64,000 nucleotides of DNA from Tetrastigma voinierianum. Taxonomy: Eukaryota; Streptophyta; Magnoliopsida; Vitales; Vitaceae. Shown here in pieces: positions 10,430 through 22,249 of the stretch. Every line of letters begins with the position of its first letter. The first letter of the stretch is position 1. A program made the position numbers and the translations under genes. The notes beneath the pieces are model-generated. The model did not search any database and was not told where the DNA came from. It worked only from the letters and a program-made list of their open reading frames with translations. Where the stretch lies: the NCBI GenBank assembly GCA_016808115.1, contig JAEQBH010002355.1, positions 186,001-250,000 on the forward strand, given 5' to 3'.

Positions 10430-13400
10430 TCTCAAAATTGACGCTGGCAATGATTTGCAAAAAGATCTCGCAAGATTATTTATGGATTGAATCACAGCCA
10501 TCAATTTGTCGACTTTCTTGAGTCTGAGTATAGGAAAATTTCTACGAGATATGCTTAGTCCTATCACCTGATATATCCTCCTAACTTGTGCAAATACAAG
10601 CAAAGATTATCTTCATAAATTATAGTGGGAGAATTTATAACCCGTGGTTAAGCAACAAGAATTGTGAATATGTGTTATACTGGATCTTTAACCAAACACA
10701 CTCTCTTCCCAAATTTCATATAAAGCAATGATCTCATAGTGGTTATAAGATGTGGAAGCATTAGCGACGCTTCGAGAATCGCTCAAGAAATGGCTAAGTG
10801 CCATTTATAACAAAATAAATAACCGGGCCAGAGCCGCAGCTTTATGGATCGCATCTATATCCAAAGATCGTATCCAACTAAACCGTAGGTAGTAGATTCG
10901 AATAATATAATCCCAAATCTATGGTTCCTCGGAGATAACGAAAAATATGTTTAATTCCATTCCAGTGTCTCCGAGTTGGCTCATAACTAAAACGTGCCAA
11001 TAAATTTACTGCAAAAGCGATGTCTGGTCTCGTACATTGTGCCAAGTACATCAAAGCCCCAATTGCATTGAGATATGGTACTTCAGGACCAAGTATCTCT
11101 TCATCAGATTCTCTAGGACTTAAATCGATCCCCTTGGGTCTAGAAGAGGACCCTACAACCATAGGGGTGCTCAATAGGTGAGCCTTGTCCATGTTGAAGC
11201 GCTTAAGTAATCTTTCAACGATGATGATTGATGGACGATTATTCCATTTGCTTTATACTAAGTCAGAGACCAAGACAAAGTTTGTTTTAAATCTTTAACT
11301 TCAAATTCCTTTTTCAAATACTCAACAGTTTTAGCTAACTCTTCTGGAGTTCCAATTAAATTTATATCGTCGACATAAATCATACAATACAGTCCTGGCT
11401 TCGATTTTTGTAATTAAACATGCATGGGCGTATGAACATTATTGTACCTTTCCTAATTAGGTACTCACTTAGACGTTGATACCATATGCGCGATCGGATT
11501 TAACCCGCACAAAGATCTTTGCAATTTTATTGAGAATAAGCCATCGAGTGCACGATCGTGCATTCAATCCCCTGAATTTTCATATAAATATCTTAGTCTA
11601 ATGAGCCATATAGATATGCTCGCCACAATGTCCATAAGATGCATTTCCAATTTTTCAAAGATTTACTTCGTGACTAATGAGAAACGAAATGTAATCATAT
11701 CCATCACAGTGAAATATGTCTCATCATAATCAACTGTGCCGGAGAATCCGCAACGAAATGAGCTTATACCCGACAACCTCGTTTTTCATACTCAAGCTTC
11801 ACAAATACCCATTTTTATATCCAACGGGCTTTACATTATCGAGGATGTGAGTTATATGTCCAAAAACCTCTCGTTAGCTAGGGAAGCTAATTTAAATTTA
11901 ATCGCTTCCTCCCATTCTCAGCCAATCTCGCTGACGACATTTAATAATAGATTGCGGCTCACAATCATCATCCATAATTTTATGAGCAACTGAGAATGCA
12001 AAAATATCATCAATGATGATTTTATTTCGATCCCAAATCTCATTACAATATGTAATGGAATTCTCAGTATTCCTAGGGTTGGTGATCTTTTCATGGGTTT
12101 GTGCCTCTTCGCTGCGCAAGGCGCATCAGCTCTTCCGATGGATTCTAATTCTTTCCCCTTCGTTTTCGAGGAACAATGTCTTTTGATCCTATTGGTCTAC
12201 CACGCTTCAATTGTGGGGGATTTTCATCCATTTTAGCTTGTCCTTCGGGAACATCTATCCTAGCTGGAGCATTTACAACTGGAATATGAGATTTCATTAC
12301 CTTAGTGGCATCATTAAATGCATCAGGAAGTCTATTGGCTATAGCTTGTAAACGGATTATGCGTTGCACCTCATTTTCACACTCAGGAGTTCTTGGGTCG
12401 AATTGAGATAAAATTTTCTCATTCCAGGAGAAAACCTTAATTGGTTTTTGCTTCGCAGCCATTTCAATTTTAGGTGTCCCAATCGATGGAAACATAGTCT
12501 CATTGAAATGACAATCTACGAATCTGGCAGTAAAAAGATCACCAGGTCGGTTCCAAGAACCTAATGATGGACGGTGAATTAAACCCAACATAAATGCCCA
12601 AACGGCGTTGAGGACCCATTTCTCTGCTCTTTGCAACACAGGCACCAGACCGCACAACCAAAGGTGCGTAATGTGAAATATCAGGTTCATAAACCAAGTG
12701 AACCATCTGAAGGGAGATTGCTGGAGACTAGCAAAGGGGGCGTTAATCTTATTAGGCACCCGCATAAATCCATGACCCCATCCTCAGACGCTGAGATTCG
12801 TCTCACCAATAGGCAATGATTTGTATATGTTTAATCAAGGATCTCCGCCAATCCATTTTGAATATGAACATACGCTGACGGTGCTCAACCTCGATTCCGA
12901 GCGGCTATTAATACGACAAAACTCTTTGATGTAAATTCACCAGCATTATCCATCCTTATACCTTTAATTGGATAATCAGGGAATTGTGCCCGAAGCTTTA
13001 TAATCATAAGAAGTAAACGTAAAGGTGACATTGCGCTGTAGATAATGTGACAAACATGGGACCATCTACGGATCCACTAGTACCACATAAAATATCGAAA
13101 TATCCACTCGTGGTCAGATTGTCCACAAATATCACCCCCTGAATTCTTTGCAGGAATAAAGGGGATTCAAGATCAAACTGTTATAGAAGGTTTGATAATA
13201 TTTTCCTTTGTAATTGTTTCACAAATTATAATTCCTGACAACAATACCTTTTGTATCCTTTAAAGGGTGCCCTTTTGTATTCTGGATTATTCTACGCATC
13301 ATTGTAGCGCTAGGGTGACCAAGGCGATCATGCCATAATCCAAACTGATCAGGATTTACCAATCTCCAAGATATGGTGGAGTAGGTTTCAACGGCCTTAA

Positions 13401-13430
13401 TCATGACACAATACAAACCCATAGAAGAAG
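10430..13430 (-). pseudogene. C2 pol: integrase, reverse transcriptase and RNase H remnants
   Basis: In - strand order: GAG-pre-integrase with LWHDRLGHPSATMMRRII near 13330; weak integrase core; an integrase tail and linker in a 206-codon frame (12765-12145) with GDLFTARFVDCHFNE and KRGRPIGSKD; reverse transcriptase from about 12110 with YVDD at 11366-11377; then a 104-codon frame (11192-10878) with YLNAIGALMYLAQCTRPDIA and RRHWNGIKHIFRYL; and RNase H ending with YEDN near 10610. At least several frameshifts and stops separate these blocks. The catalytic YVDD itself is intact. Confidence 0.87.
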
Positions 13431-14089
13431 CTTCTAGCTTCCCTTGGATGGTCTTCAGCCCATCTTATAAGAGTGTAATGCCAATATATTCTTTATTTTG
13501 CTCATAAATAGTCCTTCAACATGGTACTCTGGGCTTATGGCATATCTTTGAAGCTAAGTAGATTCCTTTTTGATCTACTGCTTAGAAATGCATTCTCAAT
13601 ATGCAGGATGGTACCTTTTGGCAAAACACCGTGGTAGATTCCCGAAACCATCAATAATCATTAGGACCGTATATTGTATGGACATATGTCTTAATGAATG
13701 TCATACTCGAGAAAAAGTGTCTACTACGAAATATATGGTATGCGTTGATGCACTATCAAGCAAAACAAACATCTTCCTTTTTCCTGTTTTCCATTTGCAT
13801 TTATGTTGACAACTTCAGTGTCATATCATAAAATTTTCATATTATTATGTGGTCAAATAAAATTTCTGCAAAATAATAAATATTATATCAAGTTCATAAG
13901 CATTTCATTGCATATCCTGCTATTAAAGAACAATAAAAGGTAATACATTTAAAGAAAACAACTAGAAAAGAAAAATTATTAGAATCATAAAATTCGAAAT
14001 CAAAGATGTCATCCACCTCAAATTCCGATGCTTCAACAAAGCAATCAAAGGTCCTCAAAGAAATCGAGACATCCAGTGGGATGCATTTG

Positions 14090-15017
14090 CTACTCAGAGC
14101 AAGAGGAGTCCCACCAATGTAGAGATATCGTCAGCTTCCAATAAAGTGTTATGGCAATGTGATTTAATTTTAATGGCGTGAGATCTCACCACGCTTGCCC
14201 GCATTTTTAAAGATGCCCCGTATAGTTCAACAAAGCCGCGCACGATGCTGCTTGGACTGTACCGGGCCATGCCACAACGATGGCAAATACTTTCATTAGT
14301 CACCTTCTTTGGCTTTTCTTTGTCATGATTCGGGGCCAGTTAGATTTCAGGTGGTTAAATTTTTGCCACCCCTTCGAGGATTATATTCGCTATGCTAGGC
14401 CTTTAAATGACCAATAAGTTTCTCGAGTTTGCATGTGCTGTGCAATGCTTTCAGAGCCAATGTGTCTAAGATCAGCGATTTTTGAGCAAAGAATTCATTA
14501 GTTTGCTCAAGAAGGAGGAGCATAGAAATTAAATCAGGCGGCAAATTGACGCTGCCTGCATTGTCGCTGCAAATACAATATTCGAAGCATGGAAGGTGGA
14601 GAAAGTTTTCAATAGCCCTCATCGTGAGCTTGATACCGCATAACCTGCCGAGAAACAATAACATCAAATAAAGCGGAGTTATAGCTCGACACCGATTTAA
14701 AATCTCAGAGTCCGAGATTTTGCTACTATATTGTGTCAGGAAGGATAACAGTCTTAGTATGATCATACCTATCCTTCAACCTCTTCCACAAGGTTTGAGG
14801 GTCTCGAAAGGATGGGCCATTGAGGTCTCAGCTCCCATGCAAATGACGACGACAAAATCGCATTTGCTTTATCTTTTGCATTTGAGGTTCCTTCTTCTGT
14901 AATTGCGTTAGCAAGATCTTGCCCTTGGAGGTGCATTTCCATGTCAAGGCACCAGGATAGATAATTATTTCCACTCACTTCGAGGATGTGGATTTGGGCT
15001 TTTCTAATATTTTGCAT
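14090..15017 (-). pseudogene. C2 gag remnant
   Basis: The reading starts MQNIRKAQIHILEVSGNNY-LSW at 15017, a typical copia gag N-terminus. It continues with NCRAIT/LLEQTNEFF-like blocks in a 123-codon frame (14766-14395). A zinc-knuckle remnant, CHRCGMARY, lies near 14285, but the second half of the CX2CX4HX4C knuckle is lost to a frameshift. Reading frame changes occur near 14770 and 14390. Confidence 0.8.
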
Positions 15018-15242
15018 GATAATTTTTGCAAAATAAATGAATCCTTAAATTTAATAGAAGGATTTTCAACATTCAATCAGCCACTTCAGGAGCGTATGAT
15101 ACTTTTTAGGGTTGAAAATTTGGCTGTGCCAAGAAAAGAAAAAAAGAAGAATTGATAGAAGAAGATGAAGTATGTTGATTAATAAAAAATACTCACATTG
15201 CACAAAATATTTATCAATTGGTAGATCTTCGTGTCGATAACA

Positions 15243-15547
15243 TATTGTAAAACATTATGCTATGTTAATATAATAGAGAGAATAGAGAGAGATTAAGAAA
15301 AGAGAAAGAGATAAGTACCCAAAAATGGTAGAGAAAGTCGAGAGAGCTCATTTTATTTTCACTTTCATTCTCTTATATACATTGAAAAGGGAGATGGGCA
15401 TTCATACTTAGAATGTAGGTTACGAATGTGCCATAATAGGTACATTGAATATACATTGATGTATATAGGTTACGAATGTATGGGTTACGAATGTTGTATA
15501 TAGGTTATGTTGAATATAATGAATATTCATTCATGTATTTCATAACA
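15243..15547 (-). repeat. C2 5' LTR
   Basis: 305 bp, about 25 bp longer than its partner because of extra TATAGGTTACGAATG units near its right end. The PBS-like TTATCGACACGAAG lies just inside at about 15227-15240. Confidence 0.88.
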
Positions 15548-15552
15548 AGGAT

Positions 15553-15987
15553 GACATTTTCAAGATTATTTTGACCCTTTTCAAGATGTCATTTCTTGCA
15601 AATGTTTCAGAGAGTTGTCCTTTTTAATCCAATTTTTCTAAAGTTTGTGTGTCAGAAAAGAAAGAGAGAGAGAATTGAGAAAATGTGATTAATGTACGAT
15701 GGCTGCAGCCCATAATCGCATCAAGTGGGAATCACACACGAAAGTAACTCAAAGAGAAAAAGTGATTAAGTGGCTTTGTTCTCTTCATCCACTAATTAAA
15801 GATAAAGGGGGAGTATCTAGTTCTTTACGCTTTATAGAGAATAAAGAGACAAAGTCACAAAGAAAATACTACAATTTATTTTCTTTATTCATAGAAAATT
15901 TCAGTCATTTTCACCTTTAAATCCCCCATTGCCGAGAACAATACCTCCATATCTGATGAGAAGTTTCTCAAGAAAAGAACAAAGACA
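15553..15987 (+). promoter_or_regulatory. Upstream region and probable 5' UTR of the metacaspase
   Basis: The whole space between the C2 target duplication and the start codon is 435 bp. It has a GA-rich tract (GAAAGAGAGAGAGAATTGAG at 15660-15679), common in plant core promoters, and no clear TATA box. The last in-frame stop before the coding start is TAA at about 15917, with no ATG between. A 73-codon frame at 15699-15920 shows no known domain and is probably untranslated. Enhancer or promoter elements may lie in, or have been displaced by, C2. Confidence 0.45.
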
Positions 15988-18900
15988 ATGAGCTTTATTC
16001 AATGCCGCAAGTGCTCCATCAAACTCGAAAACCCACCAACAGCCCGGACTATCTACTGCAGAAATTGCCACACCTATAATATGTTGATCCAGACTGCTTC
16101 ACAATCAAGTCTAGGCCACAACAGAGTTTCCCGGTCGATCAGTTGCTCTTCTTCTCTGATGATCAATAAGGAAATTAGTAACTCTGGTTGCTTCCAACAA
16201 AGGTCAAATAAACGGGCACTTCTTGTTGGGGTAAGCTACAAGGGCCTTAAATACAGGCTTAAGGGAACTGTTAATGATGTGATAAAGATGGAGCAATTCC
16301 TCACTCAGCAGCGTTTCATGTTCCCGAAGGAGTCCATTCGTATCCTAACAGGTATTCTGAATTCTACTAATCTTATAGTTGATTAGATAAAAATATTATT
16401 AGACAGGGGAGACCAAGTTTTAACAAGATCAATACCCAACAATGGTTGTATTCACAAATTAGAGAGAATAATGGAGTAACCCACAAGATAATTTGTAGAG
16501 AAAAGAAATATAGGAGTTGTTTGGTTAATGTTTTTGAAAACTATTCTAGAAACAGTTTTTGAAAACACAAGGACACCATTTTGGTGTTCTTTGAAAACTA
16601 AAGTACAAGGGTATATGTTTTTGAAAATTGTTCTTAATAATAGTTTTTAAAAACAAAAAGAACACATTTTTTGGCGTTTTTTTTGAAAACTTTTCTATTT
16701 CTTTAGATTCAATATTTTTTGTGTTTTTTGTATTTTTCAGAAAAAAAAACGGAAAACCAAACAGCCCACAAACAGCCCATGTAACTTCTAACCCTGAAAA
16801 ATGATCTCAGGTTTACTATTCATGTTGTCCATACCATAATGTATTCATGTTTACTATTCATGTTGTCCATATCATGTTAAGTTGACATCTCGTATTGTTC
16901 CTCGCATCTTTAATTGATCCTCCATAATCTATATAAATTCATGTCGTAACTTTTTGCTCTCATAACATAATATTTATAAAATATTCTAAAAGTAACTTTT
17001 CTTATTAATTATAAGAAAAAATTGGTAGGAAATTGTTAAGAAGCATAATACTCATCATATTAAACTCAAATCATACAAGTTTTAGCTTTTAAAAAAATGG
17101 TAGTTTAATTTGGTATTAGATTGTAGTTTGGTGGGAGTTAATGGGTTTGAACCCATATACGATTGTTTGTATGAATATTGATTTTTATTTGCATATTTCA
17201 AAGTCCATATAAGATTGTTAGTTTGTTTCTCCCTGTGCTCCACTTTAACAAAAGAAAGAGAAAACAACTGCATCTAATTATGATTTTTTTTCCTTTCATA
17301 TAACAACAGAAAGAGAACAATTCAAACATTTGTTCCTTGTTTGCATGAAAGTCCATAAAAAGATTTTTCGTTTGTTTCCATGTGCTCCACTAACAAAAAA
17401 AAAGAAAGAAAGAACACAACTCTATCTAATTATAATTTTTTTTCCTTCATATAATATTTATAAAGATATCTTTAAAACCCTTTCCTTAGTATACAACAAA
17501 CTTATTTCGACAAGCAAGTAACATCGAGGTGTTCTTATGCATTCATCATTAATAGAAAGTTAAAGCACAAGCTTCCCATTCATGTCTTGAACGGTTTATG
17601 AGTAAGTCCTGAATAAAAAATTAAACCATCTAAGCAACTGAATTTCATAAAAGTGAAGCTCAAACAAATATAGGATTTTTCCGTTGCTTTGATATGGACA
17701 ATAGGTCTAGAGCAAATGAAAATTTACTAACTTTCATGTTTGTGGGTTCAATTTGACTGCAGAAGATCAGCAAACAGCAGAAGACATTCCAACAAAAAAG
17801 AACATTGAGAATGCCTTAAAATGGCTGGTGGACGGCTGCCAGTCCGGCGACTCGCTGGTGTTCTTCTTCTCAGGGCATGGCATCCGGCAGCCAGATTTCG
17901 TCGGGGACGAGAAGGATGGATATGATGAAACCATATGTCCGGTTGATTTCAGGAAGGAGGGTATGATACTTGACAATGATATCAACTCCATCATTGTTAA
18001 GCCCCTTCCTGATGGTGTCAAACTTCATGCCATCATCGATGCCTGCCACAGTGGAACCATTCTTGATCTGCATTATATTTACAACCGCAAATTGTAAGCA
18101 AATTGTCTATGTTTCTAGCTTATATCAATTTGCACCCGATGAACTGCATGTCACATGAAGATTGAATCATTTCAAAGCGTTGAATGCATAAAGTTGTTAT
18201 AATTTATAGGCTTCAATGCTTGTTTGATTCTTCGAATTCTATTGAATATGAGATAGATGGTTAAACGATCAAATCTCCTAAAAACTTAAGTTTGTAGGAT
18301 TTGAGTTTAATAATAATTTCATGCTTCACACCCTCCCTCACATGAGGCCATACTTATACATGAAAAGTCAAACAAACCAAACTGAGTCCAGTATGAATTT
18401 TCAAAAATACAAATTAGGATCAAACAATCAAATTGTAGAAAGAGATCTAGACTAAGCTCTTACACCATGTTAAATGGCCAATTCTTAAAGACTCGATCAA
18501 GTTTGTAGAACTTGGGTTTAATATGAATATCATGTTTCACATAGATTAAGTGCACTTCCGTAAATGAGATTTGAAAGGAGTTGATTATTGTAATAATTTG
18601 GTGATAACTGTACATTCTTATCCATCAGGAAAAAATGGGAAGAGGATATTCCTCCATCAGGTAGACCTCCTAAAGGTACAAGTGGCGGACTGGCTATCTG
18701 TTTCAGTGCTTGTGAAGATAATCAAAGGGCTATTGATACTACTGTAAGTAACAAAAACCATACGCACAACTTTTTCATTCTATGGAAATAGGAAGAAATG
18801 GAAATATCGACGAGTAGAAGAGGAATTTTAGAAGGCTGTGAAGTTCATGGGGTACTATATTTTGAATATTACGAATGAAATATGTATAGTATTTAAATGT

Positions 18901-19979
18901 ACATATACTGAATCTGAAGTAAGATTAAATTATTTCATTTTAACAAATTTTATAATTTTCAGAAATAATATATTATTTTATTCAATAATTTTTTTGGTAG
19001 CTAGAAATCTATGTGACAACTACCTGAAACCATGGAGACATATCTAAATATATCATATGAAAAATTCATGCCAATGTTTATATGCTTGCCTCAGGGGGTT
19101 TGCCCCAAATTTTAAATGAAAAAAATTAGGAGAATGGTTTATTTTAAATTTATGCATAGTTTTAGGATTGATTTCAGTACAATAAATATATAAATAGATA
19201 ATATGAGAGGTTAAATTGAAGTAATAAGACTTTTTGAGTAGACTTTGGAGCGGATCTAGCATAGGCTGAGCAGGGGCACCTTCCCCTCTAAAATTCAAAA
19301 AATTTACCTTTATGTCTAAGGAGACTCAAACTTGAGAGTAAGGTTTTGCCCAATTGAAAATTCATCACCCCTTTATCATTGGGTTACAACCCCACTTATT
19401 AATCATTTGTCAAATTTATGCAACTTAAACATGTCGTTGAAACCAAATTCTAGCTCAGCCCCTACTTTTTATAGTGGATTGTTGATTTAACACCTTTGTT
19501 TGTTTGTACCATGATGAAAAGTTGGAAAAGATATTACTATATATTGAATCAACTTGTTTATTCTAAGTTAGGTTGACTTGTGTGGATTCTAAAGTGGTGA
19601 TCATCTTTCCTTTTTGTTAATTGTATCTGTAATTTATGCAGGTTTTCTCGGATAAGGGGAAGCATATTTTTTCCCGAAAGGATATGAATGGAGCCATGAC
19701 TACCTTATTCATCAGAGCGGTTAAGACTTACGCGGATATAACATATGCTGAAATACTAGATTTCATGAATAATAGCATAAGTCAAATTAATACAAAACGG
19801 GGATGCCTGAAGCGCCCAAGCATAAGGAGATTGCTCAACATTGGGTTATTACAGGTAATCTCTCTTTCCATGTCTACGAGATCCATAGATTAAAAATAAT
19901 TATTTATACCATCAACAGCGTTACCATTATTATTATCACTATTGATGATATATATATATATATATATACCATATATATA

Positions 19980-20016
<37 letters not shown>

Positions 20017-20162
20017 TAGATCGTTGTAGTATTTCTTCTCGCAAGAACTTGGGCGGGGACCTCTATCCTTTTACCATTGGAACCTCTCAGACTATATTCA
20101 AATATTTTTATTTATTTATGAACATTATTGATTAATTCTACACACCAGTTCAATCACGTAAA

Positions 20163-20203
<41 letters not shown>

Positions 20204-21868
20204 GACAGTAACCCACAGCATAACAGCTATGTTTCACAACACGATATATGTGACAATGTGGATTAGATCGTTGTAGTATTTCTTCTCATAAGAACTTGAG
20301 CCAGGGACCTCCTATCCTTTTTACCATTTGAGCCTACTCTCGGGCTATATTCAAATATATTTATTTATTTATGACATTATTGATTAATTCTACACACCAA
20401 TCACATGTAACCATATATACTCCATAGTAACATCTTATTCTTATATGTGTGTGTGTGTGTGTGTAATGTGATAATGTATAACAGCATGTGTTTCACAACA
20501 CGTGTGTAACTGTGACAATATGGAGTTTGAGTGTGGGCTAAAGGCTTAACTACTTCATCCATAGAATCATGGTTAGAAGGGGATAAATATGGCTTGGTCT
20601 TTGTGTCATTAATCCATTTTGTGACATGGTCTAACATAGAGAGTATTTTTTGATCACACTAGTAAATTTGAATTAAACGAGTTCGTAGGTTCAATTTTTA
20701 TATATTTGTTTGATCTAACTTGATGTTTGACTAACTATTTTTTATACTCGGAGTATTTTAAAGTGATGTTTTTCAATAAAAACTTGACGAGTTTGGATAA
20801 GATAGAAAAGTTTAATGTCCCGCTATATTTATTGTTTCTTATGTAAAATTATTTATTTTATTTATGTTTAATTAAAAAATCAAGTTCCTATTATATCATC
20901 TATTATTTCACTTTATTGAAGTGATAAGAAAATTATTTTTACCTATTTATCATTATCTTAAAATTTTCCAAGTATAATTTAAAATTTCACACCAATATAT
21001 ATACATATCAACCTATTCTAACTTAAGTTTAAAAATATGAACTTTGTTTAGACTTGGGTTGATATCTTATATTAGAGATCAAATTAGATATTTCTTTTTT
21101 CAACTTGGACTTGGATTAATTAATTACAAACCCAATCCAATTCGTTGAGTTATAGGCATAGCAAAAGAAGAAGTACGAAATTATAAGAAATATAACATCT
21201 TTCCATGAACATATGTAATATGGTGTAACCCATAAAGTGGAATTTGAATATAAAGCCTAGGCTGAACAAGCCTAGGGTCATGTACATGAAAGCATAGTTC
21301 TGACTTGCTTTTAGCATAATTGATACATTCTAAAATGTGACATGAATCTATGTTTCGAACATTTGTTGCTTATAATAATAAATTTTAGTCAATCATGATT
21401 GAGAGAAAATTAAGAAGATGGACATTATATTCTCATCCTTTGCTCTTACTGAATCCTTTTTGATATGCATTCATGATTTTTTTTTCATTTAATTGTGAAA
21501 CATTAATCTTTTCAAAGCAAGATCAAGCATTGCTCATACCTTAGGTGCAGTAAAAGAAAAATAATATATCTTATTCATATAGATTTTTTCTACCATCAAT
21601 TATTACCAACCGCATAAATTTCCAGGAATATAATTCTTGTTTGATTTATCATCAATTATCATCAATTTTGATGTATGAACTTGATTTTTCATACTTATTT
21701 CATTGGTTCAATTATTCGTTTTTTAATAAAATTACTATTTTTATTTTTTAATTTATAAATCTTAATTTTCCTAACTATTTCTTAAATATGGTGATAAAAT
21801 TGCTTGTGCAGGAACCTCAATTGTCATCCTCAAAGGATTTTGACGTCAATCAGGAATTCAAACTATAA
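15988..21868 (+). CDS. Type I metacaspase, five exons (metacaspase-3-like)
   Basis: Predicted caspase-like cysteine protease of clan CD, which in plants cleaves after Arg or Lys and acts in programmed cell death and stress responses. Exons: 15988-16351, 17763-18093, 18629-18743, 19642-19854, 21812-21868. All introns are GT-AG, phases agree, and the product is 359 aa, close to the 362 aa I recall for Arabidopsis metacaspase 3. Residues 6-27 form an LSD1-type zinc finger (Cys6, 9, 24, 27). The p20-like domain starts near residue 74 (KRALLVGVSYKG). The catalytic His160 lies in FFFSGHG and Cys216 in IIDACHSGT. The p10-like part follows (GAMTTLFIRAVK), with the family-typical end EPQLSSSKDFDV. The short p20-p10 linker fits type I rather than type II. 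The prodomain is short and lacks a Pro/Gln-rich stretch. The start is the first ATG after an in-frame TAA and sits in an A-rich context with A at -3. I see no disabling change. Expression is not shown by sequence. Confidence 0.93.
16515..16766. mobile_element. Possible MITE in metacaspase intron 1
   Basis: It begins GTTGTTTGGTTAATG and ends ACCAAACAGCC, an imperfect inverted terminal pair. The interior is AT-rich with repeated TTTTTGAAAAC words. No target duplication is clear. A hAT-like MITE is likely; simple intronic AT repeat is the alternative. Confidence 0.4.
16812..16874. repeat. Two-unit tandem repeat in intron 1
   Basis: TTTACTATTCATGTTGTCCAT occurs at 16812 and again at 16850, a 38-bp period. 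Confidence 0.85.
17191..17458. repeat. Direct duplication in intron 1
   Basis: About 115 bp at 17191-17306 is repeated at 17343-17458: GCAT, AAAGTCCATA, GTTTGTTTC, TGTGCTCCACT, AACAAAA, ATCTAATTAT, TTTTTTTTCCTT appear in the same order in both. It is intronic and does not touch the splice sites. Confidence 0.82.
19950..20413. repeat. Duplicated 150-bp unit flanked by AT microsatellites in intron 4
   Basis: Units at about 20019-20167 and 20263-20413 share TTAGATCGTTGTAGTATTTC, a middle GGGACCTC and ATTGATTAATTCTACACACCA, separated by AT runs (about 19950-20013 and 20166-20199). Read on the - strand, the unit carries CAAATGGTAAAAAGG and CCCTGGCTCAAGTTC, which loosely resemble tRNA A-box and B-box words, so an old SINE-like origin is possible. 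A GT run follows at 20446-20464. Confidence 0.7.
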
Positions 21869-22249
21869 TCCTATTTTTGAGAAAATTTTCTCCAAATTAA
21901 GTGTAGCTTAATTTGCATTATTATGTGCTACTTTCTTTGGTTCAAGAATAATGAAATTGATATTGAATGACAAATAAAGGAGATGTTTGGTTTTGAATAT
22001 CGTTTTGTTATTTTAAGATATTGTTATATGGTTTATATTGCGGAAAGTAATGTATTGATACCATAACACCATATTGATGTGGCATAACTATCTATTTACG
22101 GGCTATCATCTCAAAACTTAAAAATATGCTAAAAATAGTTATTTGAATTAAAAAAAATGACCAAAGAAACTTTTAGTAACGCAAGAAACAGCTTTCGAAC
22201 TTTCTTTGTGTTATTCTAAGTATATAGATATGAGAGTTTAAGCCCAAAA
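21869..22249 (+). terminator. Probable 3' UTR of the metacaspase with AATAAA signal
   Basis: AATAAA lies at 21973-21978, 105 bp after the stop codon, a usual spacing for a plant near-upstream poly(A) element. The surrounding sequence is U-rich. The exact cleavage site cannot be read. Confidence 0.5.

Larger units (their letters stand above)
9821..15547 (-). mobile_element. Copia retrotransposon C2, complete structure, coding dead
   Basis: This is a 5.7-kb Ty1/copia element transcribed leftward. Both LTRs are present, AGGAT flanks each end (9816-9820 and 15548-15552), a polypurine-like CAAGGGAG precedes the 3' LTR, and TTATCGACACGAAG follows the 5' LTR as a PBS-like site. In - strand order it reads gag (15017 to about 14090), GAG-pre-integrase (13422-13219), the integrase end (12765 on), reverse transcriptase with YVDD at 11366-11377, and RNase H (11192 to about 10430). 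Stops and frameshifts lie in every domain. Its right edge is only about 435 bp upstream of the metacaspase start codon. Confidence 0.9.

Noticed and set aside
12145..12765. 206-codon - strand frame as an independent gene
   Set aside because: It is the integrase tail and linker of copia element C2, with flanking pol domains in order on both sides.
17767..18073. - strand frames opposite metacaspase exon 2
   Set aside because: They are shadows of the conserved exon; the + strand carries the catalytic Cys block and correct splice sites.
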